Made by a program: the position numbers and the translations under genes | Origin: Cymbidium sinense | Taxonomy: Eukaryota; Streptophyta; Magnoliopsida; Asparagales; Orchidaceae | Assembly (NCBI GenBank): GCA_021442155.1 | Contig: CM038221.1 | Location: 43,409,648-43,473,647, forward strand | Direction of reading: 5' to 3' | DNA length: 64,000 nucleotides | Shown here: in pieces, positions 34,320 through 47,095 of the stretch | Layout of the letters: each line of letters opens with the position of its first letter | Position numbering within the stretch: position 1 is the stretch's first letter | The notes under the pieces: model-generated | Seen by the model: the letters and a program-made list of their open reading frames with translations, nothing else | The model's database searches: none | Told to the model about the DNA's origin: nothing

Positions 34320-36812
34320 AAATTCAATTCGACTTCAAACCAAAACCAAAATCAATTTCAAATCCAAATCTAATCAAAATCCAACCTAAACTCTTTCAAG
34401 TCAAATTCTTGAACTCAACCAAATCAAACTCAAATCAAGCCAAACCCTTGATTTTTCTTCATGATTCAATCAATCCTTCAATCATGAAATCAAATATAAA
34501 CACAAACTTCAATCATCAAACCAAAACTAAATTGAAAATCAAACCCAAATCAAACTCATGTTCACCCTTTTGAACTTGAAATTATCAAATAAATCAAAAC
34601 CCATTTGACTCCAAATCACTTGCAAATGAATTTATATTTCAATCATAAGTCCATATGTGAGTTCAACCAAACTTGGTTCAAGCCTTGATCAAGTCAATTG
34701 AACTAAACTTAGTTCAAGCCTTAATTTTTCTTCATGATTCAATCAATCCTTTAATCATGAAACCAAATATAAACACAAACTTCAATCATCAATCCAAAAC
34801 TAAATTCAAAAATCAAACCCAAATCAAACTCATGTTCACCCTTTTGAACTTGAAATTATCAAATAAATCAAAACCTATTTGACTCCAAATCACTTGCAAA
34901 TGGATTTATATTTCAATCATAAGTCCATATGTGAGTTCAACCAAACTTGGTTCAAGCGATCAAGTCAATTGACTTAAGCTCACTTGGCTCAAAGTGACCA
35001 AAAATACCCTTTTGAGCCAAATTCTAATTCTACCAAAATTGGATTGAACTAAGGTCATCTAAGCCTCACATTCTGAGCAACAATCATCATAAGATGATCA
35101 ATCACTCAAATTGGGTCAAACCAAGTCAAACCTAACTTTTGACCAAGTCAACATTTGACCTAAATGAAATATAAACTAGCCAAAATCTACCATAGGCCAA
35201 ATTGATTGAAACCATTGATCAAAACTAGTTTATGATCAATGATTGAACTTGACCAAGTCATCATTTGAGCCTTAAATTGGCCACTTGACCCAAGTTAACC
35301 CTAAAAGTCAAAATGGGTCAAATCTTGATGTAAGCCAAATCAATTGAAACCAATGTCAAGTTCATTCTAAATCACTTGTTGAACTTGATCAAAGCCTCAA
35401 TTGGCCAACTAGACCCAACCTAGCCCAATTAACCATGAACCCAACTTGACCTAAAAGGTCAAATCAAGCTAAAATCAAATTAAACCAAAATTGATTAAAA
35501 CCAAAGCTTACAAAATATTTCAAATGAGCAACCAAACCTAAACCAACACATGACCTAACCCAATTGGGTCAAATGGGTCAAATTGGTCAACTTGACCCAT
35601 TTGACTTAAATGAATTCAAATGAACCAAAACCAAATACAAATCAAATTGAACCTAACCAATGATGCCAAACTATTTTAAATGGTCATATGAACTTGACCC
35701 AACCCTTAGTTTGACCTAATTTGACCAATTGATCAACAAAATGACATCAAATCAACTCCAAATTCCTTGAAATTTGGACCAACCCAATTTCAAACTATTC
35801 CAAATGCCTCAAATCAAAGCCAAATGACCATTTTATCCCTAGGTCAGGGGTAACCTATGGCCAATTCCACTTGGAATTTGGTCATATCCTTTTCATGTCC
35901 ATTTGGTACTCTCATAGTGGACCAAATGGACACTAATGAGAGTGGTGCACATGACCCAATGGGTTTGGGTCAACCAAAACAAACCCCTCCACTTGGAAAT
36001 GAGCACATGAATCACCTCTATACTCTTATTCTCTATATGTGCAACTCCACACCACCTCTCATCTACCAAAATTGAATCACATGGCAGCCCTAACCACCTA
36101 ACAAACTCAATCAATCAAGTCAATTGATCCAAAATGGAAGGGAGGCTCACGGCCGTCCGATCCTTGTAGGGAAGATATACTCCCCCTAATTCCACTTCAT
36201 TCCACATGACTTGCTATCGATTGAGCCTTAGGAACCCAGAGTAACCTTCTCCAAGTTCCTCCACGCTTCCTCAAGCTCTTTCCAATTCTCCATTTTCAGA
36301 TTTCTTCAAAGCCAAAATAGGGGAGCTCATTGGAAATTCCACTTTGTTCAATTCACCACCAAAAGCCAATTCCTCTTACAAGCACCATCAGAGGACCCAA
36401 TCGAGCTCACCCAAGTCAAATCCCAAGCACTCAAGCCATAAGAAGGAGGAGTTCGACTAAAGCCACAAGCACTTGAAGCTCATATTGGCCAATAGGAGGA
36501 TCCACTTGATCTCAAGCCTTCAAACCTTCAACAGGAATTCATCTCCTCTAGACGAAGCTACATCGATGGCTGAGAGCGTCGGTGATAGCTTCCGGCGAGG
36601 TATGCCTCAAAACCGAGCTTAGTGTAGGAATTCTTTGGTCCTTTGTGAAGGGAACTTTCATCCCATTGTAATTAAACCATTGGATGTCTTTGTTCTTGCT
36701 CTTAGATGGTGTGTGTTCAATCCCTACTCAATCTGAGCTCAAGTGAGCTCGGATCAAGCCTTGGAGGATGGACAACCCTCGTCTCCCACAGGCGAGAGCA
36801 AGGATGAATCAT

Positions 36813-36848
36813 GGACCGTCCATCTCGCATATTTTGGATGCACGGTCC
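36813..36848 (+). promoter_or_regulatory. GC-rich hairpin in the centre of the Z LTR
   Basis: GGACCGTCCATC (36813-36824) pairs with GATGCACGGTCC (36837-36848), one mismatch. Compared with Y (GGCCG/CGGCC) the stem has GGACCG/CGGTCC, so an extra A-T pair is present on both sides. Confidence 0.55.
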
Positions 36849-39800
36849 TGATTAATCGATCTAGATCAGATGATTAATCCCGTTAGAAACTGCGAGTTTG
36901 ATCCCGACCATTCGATCTTTGATCGGACGGTTCAAGGAGAAAACGCGTAGCGCCGTCGCTTGACTGTGTAGCTGATGTGATAACTTAAATAACGAATCCC
37001 ATCATTCCACGTTGAAAGCGCGTGCCACGCGATTTACGTGGCGCCAACGAGATTAGTTATATAATTAGGGGATTTAATTAAGCAATAATCACAAAACTTC
37101 AAAAATACATAAGTAAATGTAGAAAAATCCAAAAAAAAATAAACTCAACTTCATTTTAAAGATAATTCAAAGGGGAATAATATAAAATTAATTTTAATTG
37201 ATTTTGAACAATGACATTTTCTTAATTTGAGTTTTATTGGGATGTAATTATGTTAATTACTCCTTAATTATTCCAATAATTAATTCCAAATTCCCTAGGA
37301 TTAATTAGTGGGATGACTTCCGCCTCCCATGATTTTCTTGGAATTTATTATTGGATTAATTTAGGTAATTGCTTGTTTCATCTCTAATCACTCTCTTAAT
37401 TAATTAAATGATTAATTAACCTATTAAATGATGATAAATTTCATTAATTAAATTTGTTAATCACTTTGGAACATTGGATAGACTTAGGGAATGAGATTAA
37501 GATTCCTTTTCCAAATCTTTTCTCCTAAGCCTATTTCATTTGAATGAAAGCTTAATTAATTTACAAATTGATTAATGATTTAATCATTTCATTAAACAGC
37601 TTAATTAATCAAACTCAAATTCAAAAATTAATCAAGAAACTTAATCACTTAATCAATCATTTCTTGGATAGATACTTAGGTGTTCAATAACCTAAGTAAG
37701 CTTAAGAAAATCAAATCCAACCTACATGTGTGAGAAAGATTATGAAAGTACTTAATTAAACCTCTTAGCTTAATTAATCAATAATTATGAGCCAATTATA
37801 TTAGGTACCTTTCTTTCTTAGGGTGCATTACTGATTTAAAATTAATGTGGTTGTATATCATATGTTGGCTCACAATTGTTTGAATAATAATATTAAGGAG
37901 GTATAGGTAAAGGGTAATTAATGAACTTAATTTACACCTTAACCTAAATAAATATAAAATCAATCTAATGATTCTAAAAATTAAACTAAAACAACACAGG
38001 CATGTGGGAGATGGGTTAGGACCAGCAAATCTTTTTTTACATTTCCTAAAATCAAATAAAACTAAAAAAAACTAAAAATTTCTTTAAGCAATTTTGGTTT
38101 ACTTTAAATGATCTTATTATATAAGATTGTCTTTAGGAATTAATTAAAGTGAATGAAGTTATATGCTTGTATCACTTTATTTCTTTCCTAACATGCTAAA
38201 TGTGTATGTCATATGAAAATCATGCATTCATGTCTTTTAAAAAATAAAATTAATATAAAATATTCCTTTATGTCAAATTGCATATTTTGACTAAAGTAAG
38301 AATATGAATGGCTATTATCACTACTAAATCCAAAATTATTTTCAAAACTTGTAAATCAAACATTATAAATGAAAGGTATGCTACTTATAATTACTTATAA
38401 GCTTGCATGTGAGTATAACATAAGATGTGTGCATTATGTGACTTCCTTCTCTTCTCTTTTAATATAGTTTTGAATAGGATTTACAAAGTGTATAGTTCAT
38501 TTGAAAAGAACATAACACTTGCTTAAATCTATTCTTATTCATTCCTATGTTATTAATTAAGAAGGATATTCACACTTACACATGTAAATTATATAAACAA
38601 ATCAAACAAACAAACAAAATTTTTGCATGATTCTTTTTTTCCATTCATTTTTTTTATACATGTACATGTATTTAAGAAAAGTGGTATATTAGTCTGGACA
38701 TCCTGGGATTGCGAGGCTTTAAGTAGCCATAAGTACGTCTTGTACCTTACACCCCTAGTGTAGAAAATAATGACGCCGTACTCACTTATATCTTTCATAC
38801 ATGTAAATGTGCATATGAATAATGGAGAAAAGAGTCTTTCTTTTCTACTTAACAAAATCATGCGTGCATGAAAAATTTCAAATTTTCTTAAGCAATATCT
38901 CTTAGCATCCATCATTAAGGTGTGCTAACATTTCCATTTGCATGTATATATATGCTTGTTACACATGTTGGAAAGAAATAAAGACTTGTGTGTTTTGTGA
39001 TAGTAATTCACTTTACTTAAATCTTATATACCATTCCTTTTGAATAGGTTTGTTTAGGGAAAATATAAACTTAGGATTGATTAAAACACATAATAAAATA
39101 TTCACTAAACAAAAATCAATAATGAATCTACCTTAGAAATTCTTAAAGTAGGGAGGAAAGAGAAGTTCTCTTCTCTTTTCCTCTCTTTACAACACTTAGT
39201 AATTAAGTGTAGGTTCATTCAAACCAAATCAAATCATCAAATAAAATAAACCAAATCAACTAAATCACTTAAATGAAACCACCCTCTAAGTTGAACCTCT
39301 CATAATTAAAAAACTCTAACTTTGAAGCCTAGCTAAGACATACCACACAAGCCTTAAATGGCACACACATCAGGCTAAGTCACCATTTCTAGCCTTATGT
39401 TAGGGCGGTGCATGATTTGATGCTTGATTTTATTTTGTGATGTATTATTTTAGTCTCGATGTTAGGGTGTATGTGCGTAGACTGAATGGTAGGACGATCT
39501 AAGTCTAACCATTATCTTCTGCAGAGAATTGTGCTTAAGAGGCGTTATAATAAAAATATAAATGCTTTTGCTGTGCAGGTTAGTTATACCCCTAAGCATA
39601 ATCCAAAAATAGGCCAGGTGGACTTGATTACCTATGTGTGGGGTGCTAAGTCCAATTTATTCATATACATGCCTGGGATTGTGTGGTTTGTCCAGCTAAT
39701 CTCTATTTTACAGGTTTTAGTTAGATTTACTTTTCCCATTTTCATGTAATTTTGCAATTAGGATTTGCAATGATTGTTATGGGGGATTAGGATGAATATT

Positions 39801-39861
39801 AGTTATAAGACTATGTCTTATGTACCATGTGAAGCCTTTGGAGCAACCACATTCCAACTAA

Positions 39862-39912
39862 CGAAAAGAAGAAAGAAGAAAGAAGAAAGAAGAAATGAAG
39901 AAATGAAGAATG
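39862..39912 (+). repeat. GAA-rich microsatellite in the Z LTR
   Basis: AAAGAAGAAAGAAGAAAG run, shorter than the X copy (640-735). Confidence 0.8.
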
Positions 39913-41505
39913 AAGACCCCTATAACATGAAGTCCTTCTTGATTATAATTAATTCATTTGTACTCCGGGTTGTATAAGGGTAGAGCTTGACTACCCAATT
40001 TATTTTCGGGTTTGTGCGGTGGAGCCTGACCACAAATGACCTCTTATTCTTTTGCGCTAGCTTTATAAATTGTTTGATGTTTATTTAGCTTGTGCATTAA
40101 GATTGCATATTTTTCTAGTTTGTTCCTTGCTTTGATGAATGACCAAGAGGTGATTAAGCTCTTAGAAAATAAATTTTCTATCCAATCAAATCAACTCAAA
40201 ACTAAAAATTAAATAACTCATAATCTCATCTAAAGCCTAGGTTGTAAAATAAGATAAAAGATTCAACAACCCCTTAGCTGGATGTTATATGTTTTCACAT
40301 CATGCATAAAAAATATCTTATTTCACTCTTGTTATGGAGGGCTTTCACCTTTGCCAGGGAACTTGGCTTGACCTTTAAGAGCCATGGTGAAAACACATCT
40401 CCTTTCTCGCTGATTTTGGCCCATAATCTAATTTATCATGCATTAGACATATGAATCCTAAATCCTGTGTCAAATTGATTGTCCAAAATAAAAATAAAAT
40501 ATAATAAAAAAATTGTATTAGATTTAAGTCATTAATTATGCCCTACATAATATAGTATCTTAAAGAGTGTATTTAAGGACTTAGTCTCTTTCTAAATAAA
40601 TAACAACTTAGTTATCTTGCAAAAGCATATGACTTGCCTACATGTATTTAAAACTGTAGGAGGAGTTAGTTGGCGGCCACCCTCAGGCGGTTGTAAGTCC
40701 AACAGTCGGGTGGTTTATCCTCTCTTATGGAGGTAAACCAAATACTCATTTTCTCCTTAGATTTAGGTCGTGCTTTTGACCCTCACCAAAGCTCCCTCGA
40801 TTTAGGTTTAGAGTTTGCTACTTCTCTTTGCTATAAGCAAAAATCCTCACCTCTTAGGCATTTTCATGATATTCTGTCATGGAATTATAAGCCCTAGATT
40901 TCTAATGAAAATTCAACTCAAACAAATAAATCACCTCAATTTCAAAAATATAAAGCCCAACCATAGGATAGTTTGGGAGATATTCCTAGTATTATAAGCA
41001 TCTCTATTTATCTTCTTTTGGTTTCAATAATAACTCCCTCCTCTTGATCAATCCCACTTGATCTTCTAAAAATAAACTAATTGATTGATAGTCCTATCTT
41101 TGAAATCTTTAGAGATAGCAATCATTTATCTTAATCAAGAGTATTCTTAAGAATCTCATTCCTTATGATGTAATTAACTATGATAGCTTGCCTCCATAGA
41201 GACTTTAACGAACCCGATTTATTTTAAAATAAATCTTGCTTTTCCATGTAAGTAGGGAAGAATCTCGGTACATTCATAGTCCTTAGGAGTCCTTATTAAG
41301 GTGATTAGGTGTATTTGTAGTATGGTGACTTACGTCTGATAGTACATCATTCCACAATGCGTGCAGATCACCCTAAGAACATCTAGATCTGTGGTGTCCA
41401 ACAGAAGAAGTGTTTTTATTTTTATTTTTGGTTCTTCATTTTATTTCTCTCTTTAGAAAGATTAGGATGAAAGATTGAAAATAAAAATTTCACCACAGAT
41501 TTTTC

Positions 41506-41523
41506 TAGCAACTTCATTGGGGA
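41506..41523 (+). other. Primer binding site of element Z (tRNA-Arg type)
   Basis: TAGCAACTTCATTGGGGA, 8 bp after the LTR end at 41497. Same class as the X and Y sites. Confidence 0.75.
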
Positions 41524-41940
41524 TGGTTCCTCTCTCCATCTTTGGTAAATGATCATTGTCTCCAAGCATCGATAGCGGGTTTGTATTTTATACGAATCCA
41601 GGACTGTCTTTCTTTTTCATTGGCATTTAGTTTATTTTATCCTTAAGCTAAGCTAGCCAACATCCTTTGGGTTTTAGGACCTCGCTCCGTGTGGTTCTTA
41701 AAACCCATGTTGGGTTTCCCAATAGGTGAAAAAAAATTTGATAAAAAGAAATAACTAAAGACTTCCTGCTTACTATTTTTATGGTAAGGAAAGGTTCATT
41801 CCAAAAATAAAGAAAAATAAATCCTTTATAAAAATAGCAATTTCAAAAAAACACTTTTTAAAAATGCACATAATAAAATATTTACACAAAATTTTTTCAT
41901 AAATCACCCTCATCTAATAATCTTTATGATTGTTATATGT
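41524..41940 (+). other. Start of the Z untranslated leader
   Basis: Near-copy of 2292-2700 in X. No coding signal. Confidence 0.6.
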
Positions 41941-43548
41941 AGGATCATTTCAAAAATGAAATTAACAATCATATTTGCAAAAGCACAAATGAACATCTTC
42001 ATTCAATTTATTGAATGAAGATTTCATTTTCAAATTAAAATCAACAACCATATTTTTTTGAAACAAAATCAACAATCATCTTTCCAAAAATAAAATCCAA
42101 CAATCATATTTTCAAAAAAAAAAAAAACAAGCAAACATCTTCATTTAATTTATCGAATGAAGATTTCATTTTCAAAATAAAATCCAAAATGACACTTTCA
42201 AAACAAAAATCAACAATCTCTTTTCAAAAATAAAAATCAACCTATCATATTTTCAAAAAGCACAAATGAACAACTTCATTCAATTTATTAAATGAATATT
42301 TCATTTTCAAAATAAAAATCAACAATCATCTTTCCAAAAAATAAAATTCAACAATTATATTTTCCAAAAGCACAAATGCATCTTCATTCAATTTATTGAA
42401 TGTAGATTTCATTTTTGAAATAAAATCAACAATCTCTTTCCCAAAAAAAAAAAAAAAATCATATTTTTCAAAAGCACAAATGAACATCTTCATTCAATTT
42501 ATTAAATGAAGATTTCATTTTCAAAACACAATCAACATCTTTTCAAAAATAAAATCCAAAATCTTATTTTTCAAAAAGCATAAATGAACATCTTCATTCA
42601 ATTTATTGAATGAATATTTCATTTTTAAAACAAAATCAACAATCATCTTTCCAAAAATAAAATCAACAAACATCTTTTAAAATAAAAAAAAATAACATTT
42701 GAATCTTTCATTTAACATACCTAAATTTGCTAAGTGAAGATCCTCTTTTTCAAAATAAAAAATCAAACAACACATAGATCCTTTATTTAGCATACCTAAA
42801 TTCCTCCTTTTCAAAATCAAAATAAAAAAAAAAAAAAAAAAAAACAACATTTGATTTCTTTAGCATACCTAAATTTACTAAGAATCCTATTTTTCAAAAT
42901 CAACAAAATAAAACACATTTGAATTTCCTTAGCATACCTAAATTTGCTAAGAATCATCTTTTTCCAAAATCAACAAAACAAAGCACATTTAGATTTCCTT
43001 AGCATACCTAAATTTGTTAAGAATCTTCTTTTCAAAAATAATAAAAAATAAAATATATTTGGATCATTTATTTAGCATACCCAAATTTGCTAAATAAAGA
43101 TCCTCTTTTCAAAAATAACAAAATATTTGGATTCCTCATTTAGCATACTCAAATTTCCTAAGTGAAGATTTCATTCTCAAATTCACACATAATTCACAAA
43201 CAAGCAAACAAAAGAAGAAAATTATTTCAAACACCTCAGCATATCTTAATTTGCTAAGTGAGTAAATTCTAAAATCACAAATCAAAATAAAATCAATTGA
43301 CCATTTACTTTAACATACTCAAATTTGTTAAATGAAGAGTCCTCAAACTCAAAAATCAAAATCAAATATGAACCTATGGAAGCATCAAAAGTCTCTCCGA
43401 AATATTTAAACCTCATTTAACATACCCAAATTTGTTAAATATGGCCTCTAAACTTAAATCAATTCAAGGTCTCTCCTCCAGAAATTCAAAGTCTCTCCAA
43501 TATTTGGAACCCCATTTAGCATACCCAAATTTGTTAAATGAGGGTTCC
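41940..43548 (+). repeat. Leader hairpin array of element Z
   Basis: Same array as in X, about 17 units. The first palindrome is perfect: ATCTTCATTCAAT, TT, ATTGAATGAAGAT (41995-42022). The last (43506-43548) pairs GGAACC with GGTTCC around the TACCCAAATT loop. Poly-A linkers are longer than in X (for example about 42113-42127 and 42823-42844). Confidence 0.85.
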
Positions 43549-43563
43549 AATCCAACAACCAGA

Positions 43564-44155
43564 TCAAGTTGACAATTCAAATCGACAATATTTGAGCAAA
43601 AGCTTATGTGGTTCTCTTTCCAACAATGCAGAGATTCCAGTCCTCATGACCGTTAGTGGAGAGGAGGTGGCAAGCAAGAAGCCACTTCCCCAGCTTGACC
43701 TATAGTCTGATTCTGAGTTTCCCTCACAAAAGGAGAAAGGCCATAATCCTTCAAGAGCCAAGAACAGGATTAAGAAGGATTTTTGAGTATGTCTTATCCA
43801 TTCCAGATAAGTGTGACTCAAATAACTTGAATCCTAATTCCCAGAAGAAGACAACTTTCAAAATGATAATCACAATAATGATCGTTATCCATAAAATAGC
43901 GACACCGATGGACTTGATGTCTTCAAGGATTCCAACTCAGGTAGAGACACTTCCATTCTAAAACTTTCGGGGTGTCACTATCAATAAAGAGTCAGAGTCA
44001 TCAAATCTAATAGAAGAAACTTTGGGCACTATAAAGAGTAGATAAACATCAATTCTACCTCGGTAGACACTTCCATTCTAAAACTTATCGGTAGACACTT
44101 CCATTCTAAAACTTTGGATTCCAACTCGTAGAGACACTTCCATTCTAAAACTTAT
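43564..44155 (+). pseudogene. Short ORF relic of Z, unknown product
   Basis: Counterpart of 4313-4860. An open frame of 101 codons (43656-43961) shares its C-terminal half with the X frame but starts in another phase, so one or both copies carry frameshifts. The 31-bp unit occurs four times at about 43940-44157. No recognised domain. Confidence 0.4.
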
Positions 44156-44228
44156 CGTTATTGATTGTAAAGGGAAACACCCGATGCTTCCAATTAATTG
44201 GCTCTATTTGAAAAAATATTACCCATAA
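44156..44228 (+). pseudogene. Integrase C-terminal remnant in Z
   Basis: Ends Lys-Lys-Tyr-Tyr-Pro-stop (TAA 44226-44228) like Y and X. Marks the same deletion junction as in X, so the loss of gag-pol predates the split of X and Z. Confidence 0.75.
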
Positions 44229-44342
44229 AATATGTTTGAAAACAATTATCATTAAAAGAACAAAAATTTCATTCTAATTCATCAAAATCTTCTCTTCTTT
44301 CGAAGCGTTGTTTGCTTATCTTGTGAATCCTCCATCACATGT

Positions 44343-44640
44343 TTAGGATAGATGTAAGAGAACCCAAGAGGCATCATATCCCTCTTTCATCACACAAACA
44401 CAATCAAACTCAATTCCCAGCGCTACTAGAATAGGTGTGAGTGAATCCAAACGATATCTTATTTCGATTAGCACAACTAAGTTAGGTGTGAGAGAACCCA
44501 AGCGGCATCCTTCCTTAATGGGAATCCCGACTATCATTCATAGCACCATTTTATTAAATTCCCCAAGCGTGTTTAGGATAGGTGTGAGAGAACCCAAGCA
44601 GCGTCCTATTCCTTTAACACAAGCACAAAAATAAACACAA
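44343..44640 (+). repeat. 60-90-bp tandem repeat (GTGAGAGAACCCAAG) in Z
   Basis: Four units at about 44343, 44430, 44483 and 44575, matching 5040-5325 in X. Confidence 0.75.
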
Positions 44641-44659
44641 ATCTTTTGTCTTGGGCTAT

Positions 44660-47050
44660 TTTGATGTGGGAGCAAGCCCCCGTGGCACTTACTCATTAGG
44701 TGCTCTAGGTCGGGTTTACATGATACCTTGCTAGTATGTCACCTCAGTGGTCCCTTGTTTTGGAAGATGTGAGTCCCCGAGCTTTCTTCCTAACTTGACC
44801 ATTGCAAACCAATGAGCGCCTTGTTAGTTTGGTAGACTTCACTACTACCCAAAGCTACATCATGCTGATTTTGTTTAAGAAGATGTGAGTCCTTTGCTTT
44901 CTTCTTGAACTAATCATCATGTACTGACTAGGTCGGGTATATTTGAGGTTTAGGGTAAGTTCCCTAGAGGCTCCTTTCCTCTTGACTACTCTTGAGTTGA
45001 TATAAGTCCCTAAACGGCATTCACTCGATTCAGCTTGATGGGACCTGTAGAGCCAAAGATAGACTATCCCAACAATTAGTTCCGCTATAGGAGGATGTGA
45101 GTCCCCATGCTTTCTTCCTAGGCTGATTTTGCAAACCGATGAGCACCTTAGGTTGGTTGATGTTCACTATGCTGACAGCGACTCACCCGATGGATACATT
45201 ACTCTTGGCAGATGTGAGTCCCTGCGCTTTCTCCTTGAGTTGGCCACCGAATACCTATGCAAATTATATTCTCCAGGGTTTTGGATCAAGCCCTTAGCGG
45301 CCCCTCTCCCTATGGGCACTCTATTTGGATCACGTCATTTGCAATTTAGACACTGTTACTTTCAGTTGCAATCCCCTTTCCTAGTAGCCACCCTTGTGGT
45401 TGGAGAATTTGTTCAGCGGATGCATAAATTCTCCCTTGGTTCAATAAATCTAAGATAGGTCTAGGCTAATATAAGCTCCATCTCAGTTTGATCCCTCATA
45501 AACCAACATGGTCCATGATAAACAAATAAAATAAACAAATAAAAATATTCACTTGTGGATTAAGAATTCAAGCCCCCAAAGGGTCTCTTTTCCCAAGCAG
45601 ACATCCTATATTTAGGGCAGTGTCAGCAGAACGCCCTATAAGAATTGTCTGACTACTTGAGTTGAGATAAGTCCCAGATCGGCACTCTCTCCATAGTTGC
45701 CCTTAGGTCGGGTTCAATCAGGTTACCCCAGCAGTCATTTTGCTTTGGAAGATGTAAGCTTATGACGCATTCTTTCTAGCATGACTGTCGCAAACCGACG
45801 GACAGCCTTAGGTCGGGTTCGATTTGTTGCCCAAAGCAACCGATCACCCCAGTGGTCTTTTATAGTGGAAGATGTGAGTCCCCGTGCTTTCTTCCCTTGA
45901 ATTGACAATTGCAAATTGAAAGGCACTCCTTTGGTTGGATAGTTCTTCCCTAAGTCAGGAAGCTACTCACTTTGGTTCAATAAATCTAAGATAGGTCTAG
46001 GCTGATATAAGCTCCTTCTGTGATCCGCCAATAGAATCTATCAAAATAATTAAAAAAAAATTAATCTTGACTATCTTTGAGCTGATTTAAGTCCCCCAGC
46101 GACATTCACTCAATAGTCAACCCTAGGTCGGGTTAACATGTTACCTTGCTAATATTTCACCCCAGTGGTTCCTTATTTTGGAATATGTGAGTCCCCGCAC
46201 TTTCTTCTTAAACTTGACCATTGCAAATTGAAAACCCCTTTGGTTGGATAGTCTCTTGTGTGGTTGGTAGGCTACCCTTTGGATTGATAAATGGCTAGCC
46301 TAAAGCCCATGGCCCCTACTGAGTCCATCAAACCAATGGGATCCATAAAAATAATTAAAAAAAAGAAATTAATCTTGACTATCTTTGAGCTGATTTAAGT
46401 TCCCTAGTGGCATTCACTCAATAGTTAGCCTTAGGTCGGGTTCGATTTGTTGCGTAAGAAATTGATCACCCTAATGGTCTTTTATAGTAGAAGATGTGAG
46501 TCCTCGTGCTTTCTTCCCCTGAATTGACCATTGCAAACCGAAAAATACTCCTTTGATTGGATAGTTCTCCCCTCGGTTGGGAAGCTACTCTCTTTGGTTC
46601 AGTAAATCTGAGATATGTCTAGGCTCATAGCTCCTTCTCAGTGTGATCCATTGCAAACCAATGGAATCTATAAAAAAAATTAAAAAATAAAATTAATCTT
46701 GACTATCTTTGAGCTGATTTAAGTCCCCTAGCGGCATTCACTCAATAATCAGCCCAAGGTCGGGTTCGATTTGTTGCCCAAGCAACTGATCACTCTAGTG
46801 GTTCCTTATTTTTTTTTAGAAGATGTGAGTCTCCGTGCTTTCTTCTTAAACTTGATCATTGCAACCCGAAAGACACCCTTTTGGTTGGATAGTCCTACTA
46901 TGTGGTTGGTAGACTACTCCATTAGTAAATTTGAGTTAGCTGGCTCATGGCTACTGTCTGATCCATCAAACTAATGGGATCCATAAAAGAATAATTTAAA
47001 AATGAAATTAATCTTGACTATTTTGAGCTTTCACTCAATAGTCAACCCTA
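44660..47050 (+). repeat. Tandem repeat array (about 320-bp unit) in the 3' region of Z
   Basis: The GAAGATGTGAGTCCCCG/CTTTCTTC motif at about 44763, 44879, 45097, 45209, 45746, 45866, 46185, 46491 and 46820. Last spacings are 319, 306 and 329 bp. Unit order equals that of X. Confidence 0.85.
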
Positions 47051-47095
47051 GGTCGGGTTTGATTTATTTTATTTTCATTCATTTTTTTAAACCTT

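Larger units (their letters stand above)
34315..41497 (+). repeat. Main part of the Z LTR, continuing from 10173
   Basis: Together with 9599-10173 this gives an LTR of about 7.75 kb. It is collinear with the Y 3' LTR from about 27495 to 34314 but clearly more diverged than X from Z. A local duplication around 34440-34960 repeats a block starting with CTTGATTTTTCTTCATGATT twice (about 34446 and 34720). It has the TTGACC block, hairpin pair (36730-36848), splice-donor candidate (36600), GAA run and CCACA end. ORFs in it (35857-36075, 38589-38915, 39486-39749) have no domain or conservation support. Confidence 0.8.

Noticed and set aside
38589..38915. 108-codon minus-strand ORF in the Z LTR
   Set aside because: Within the LTR, no conservation in Y or W, no domain.
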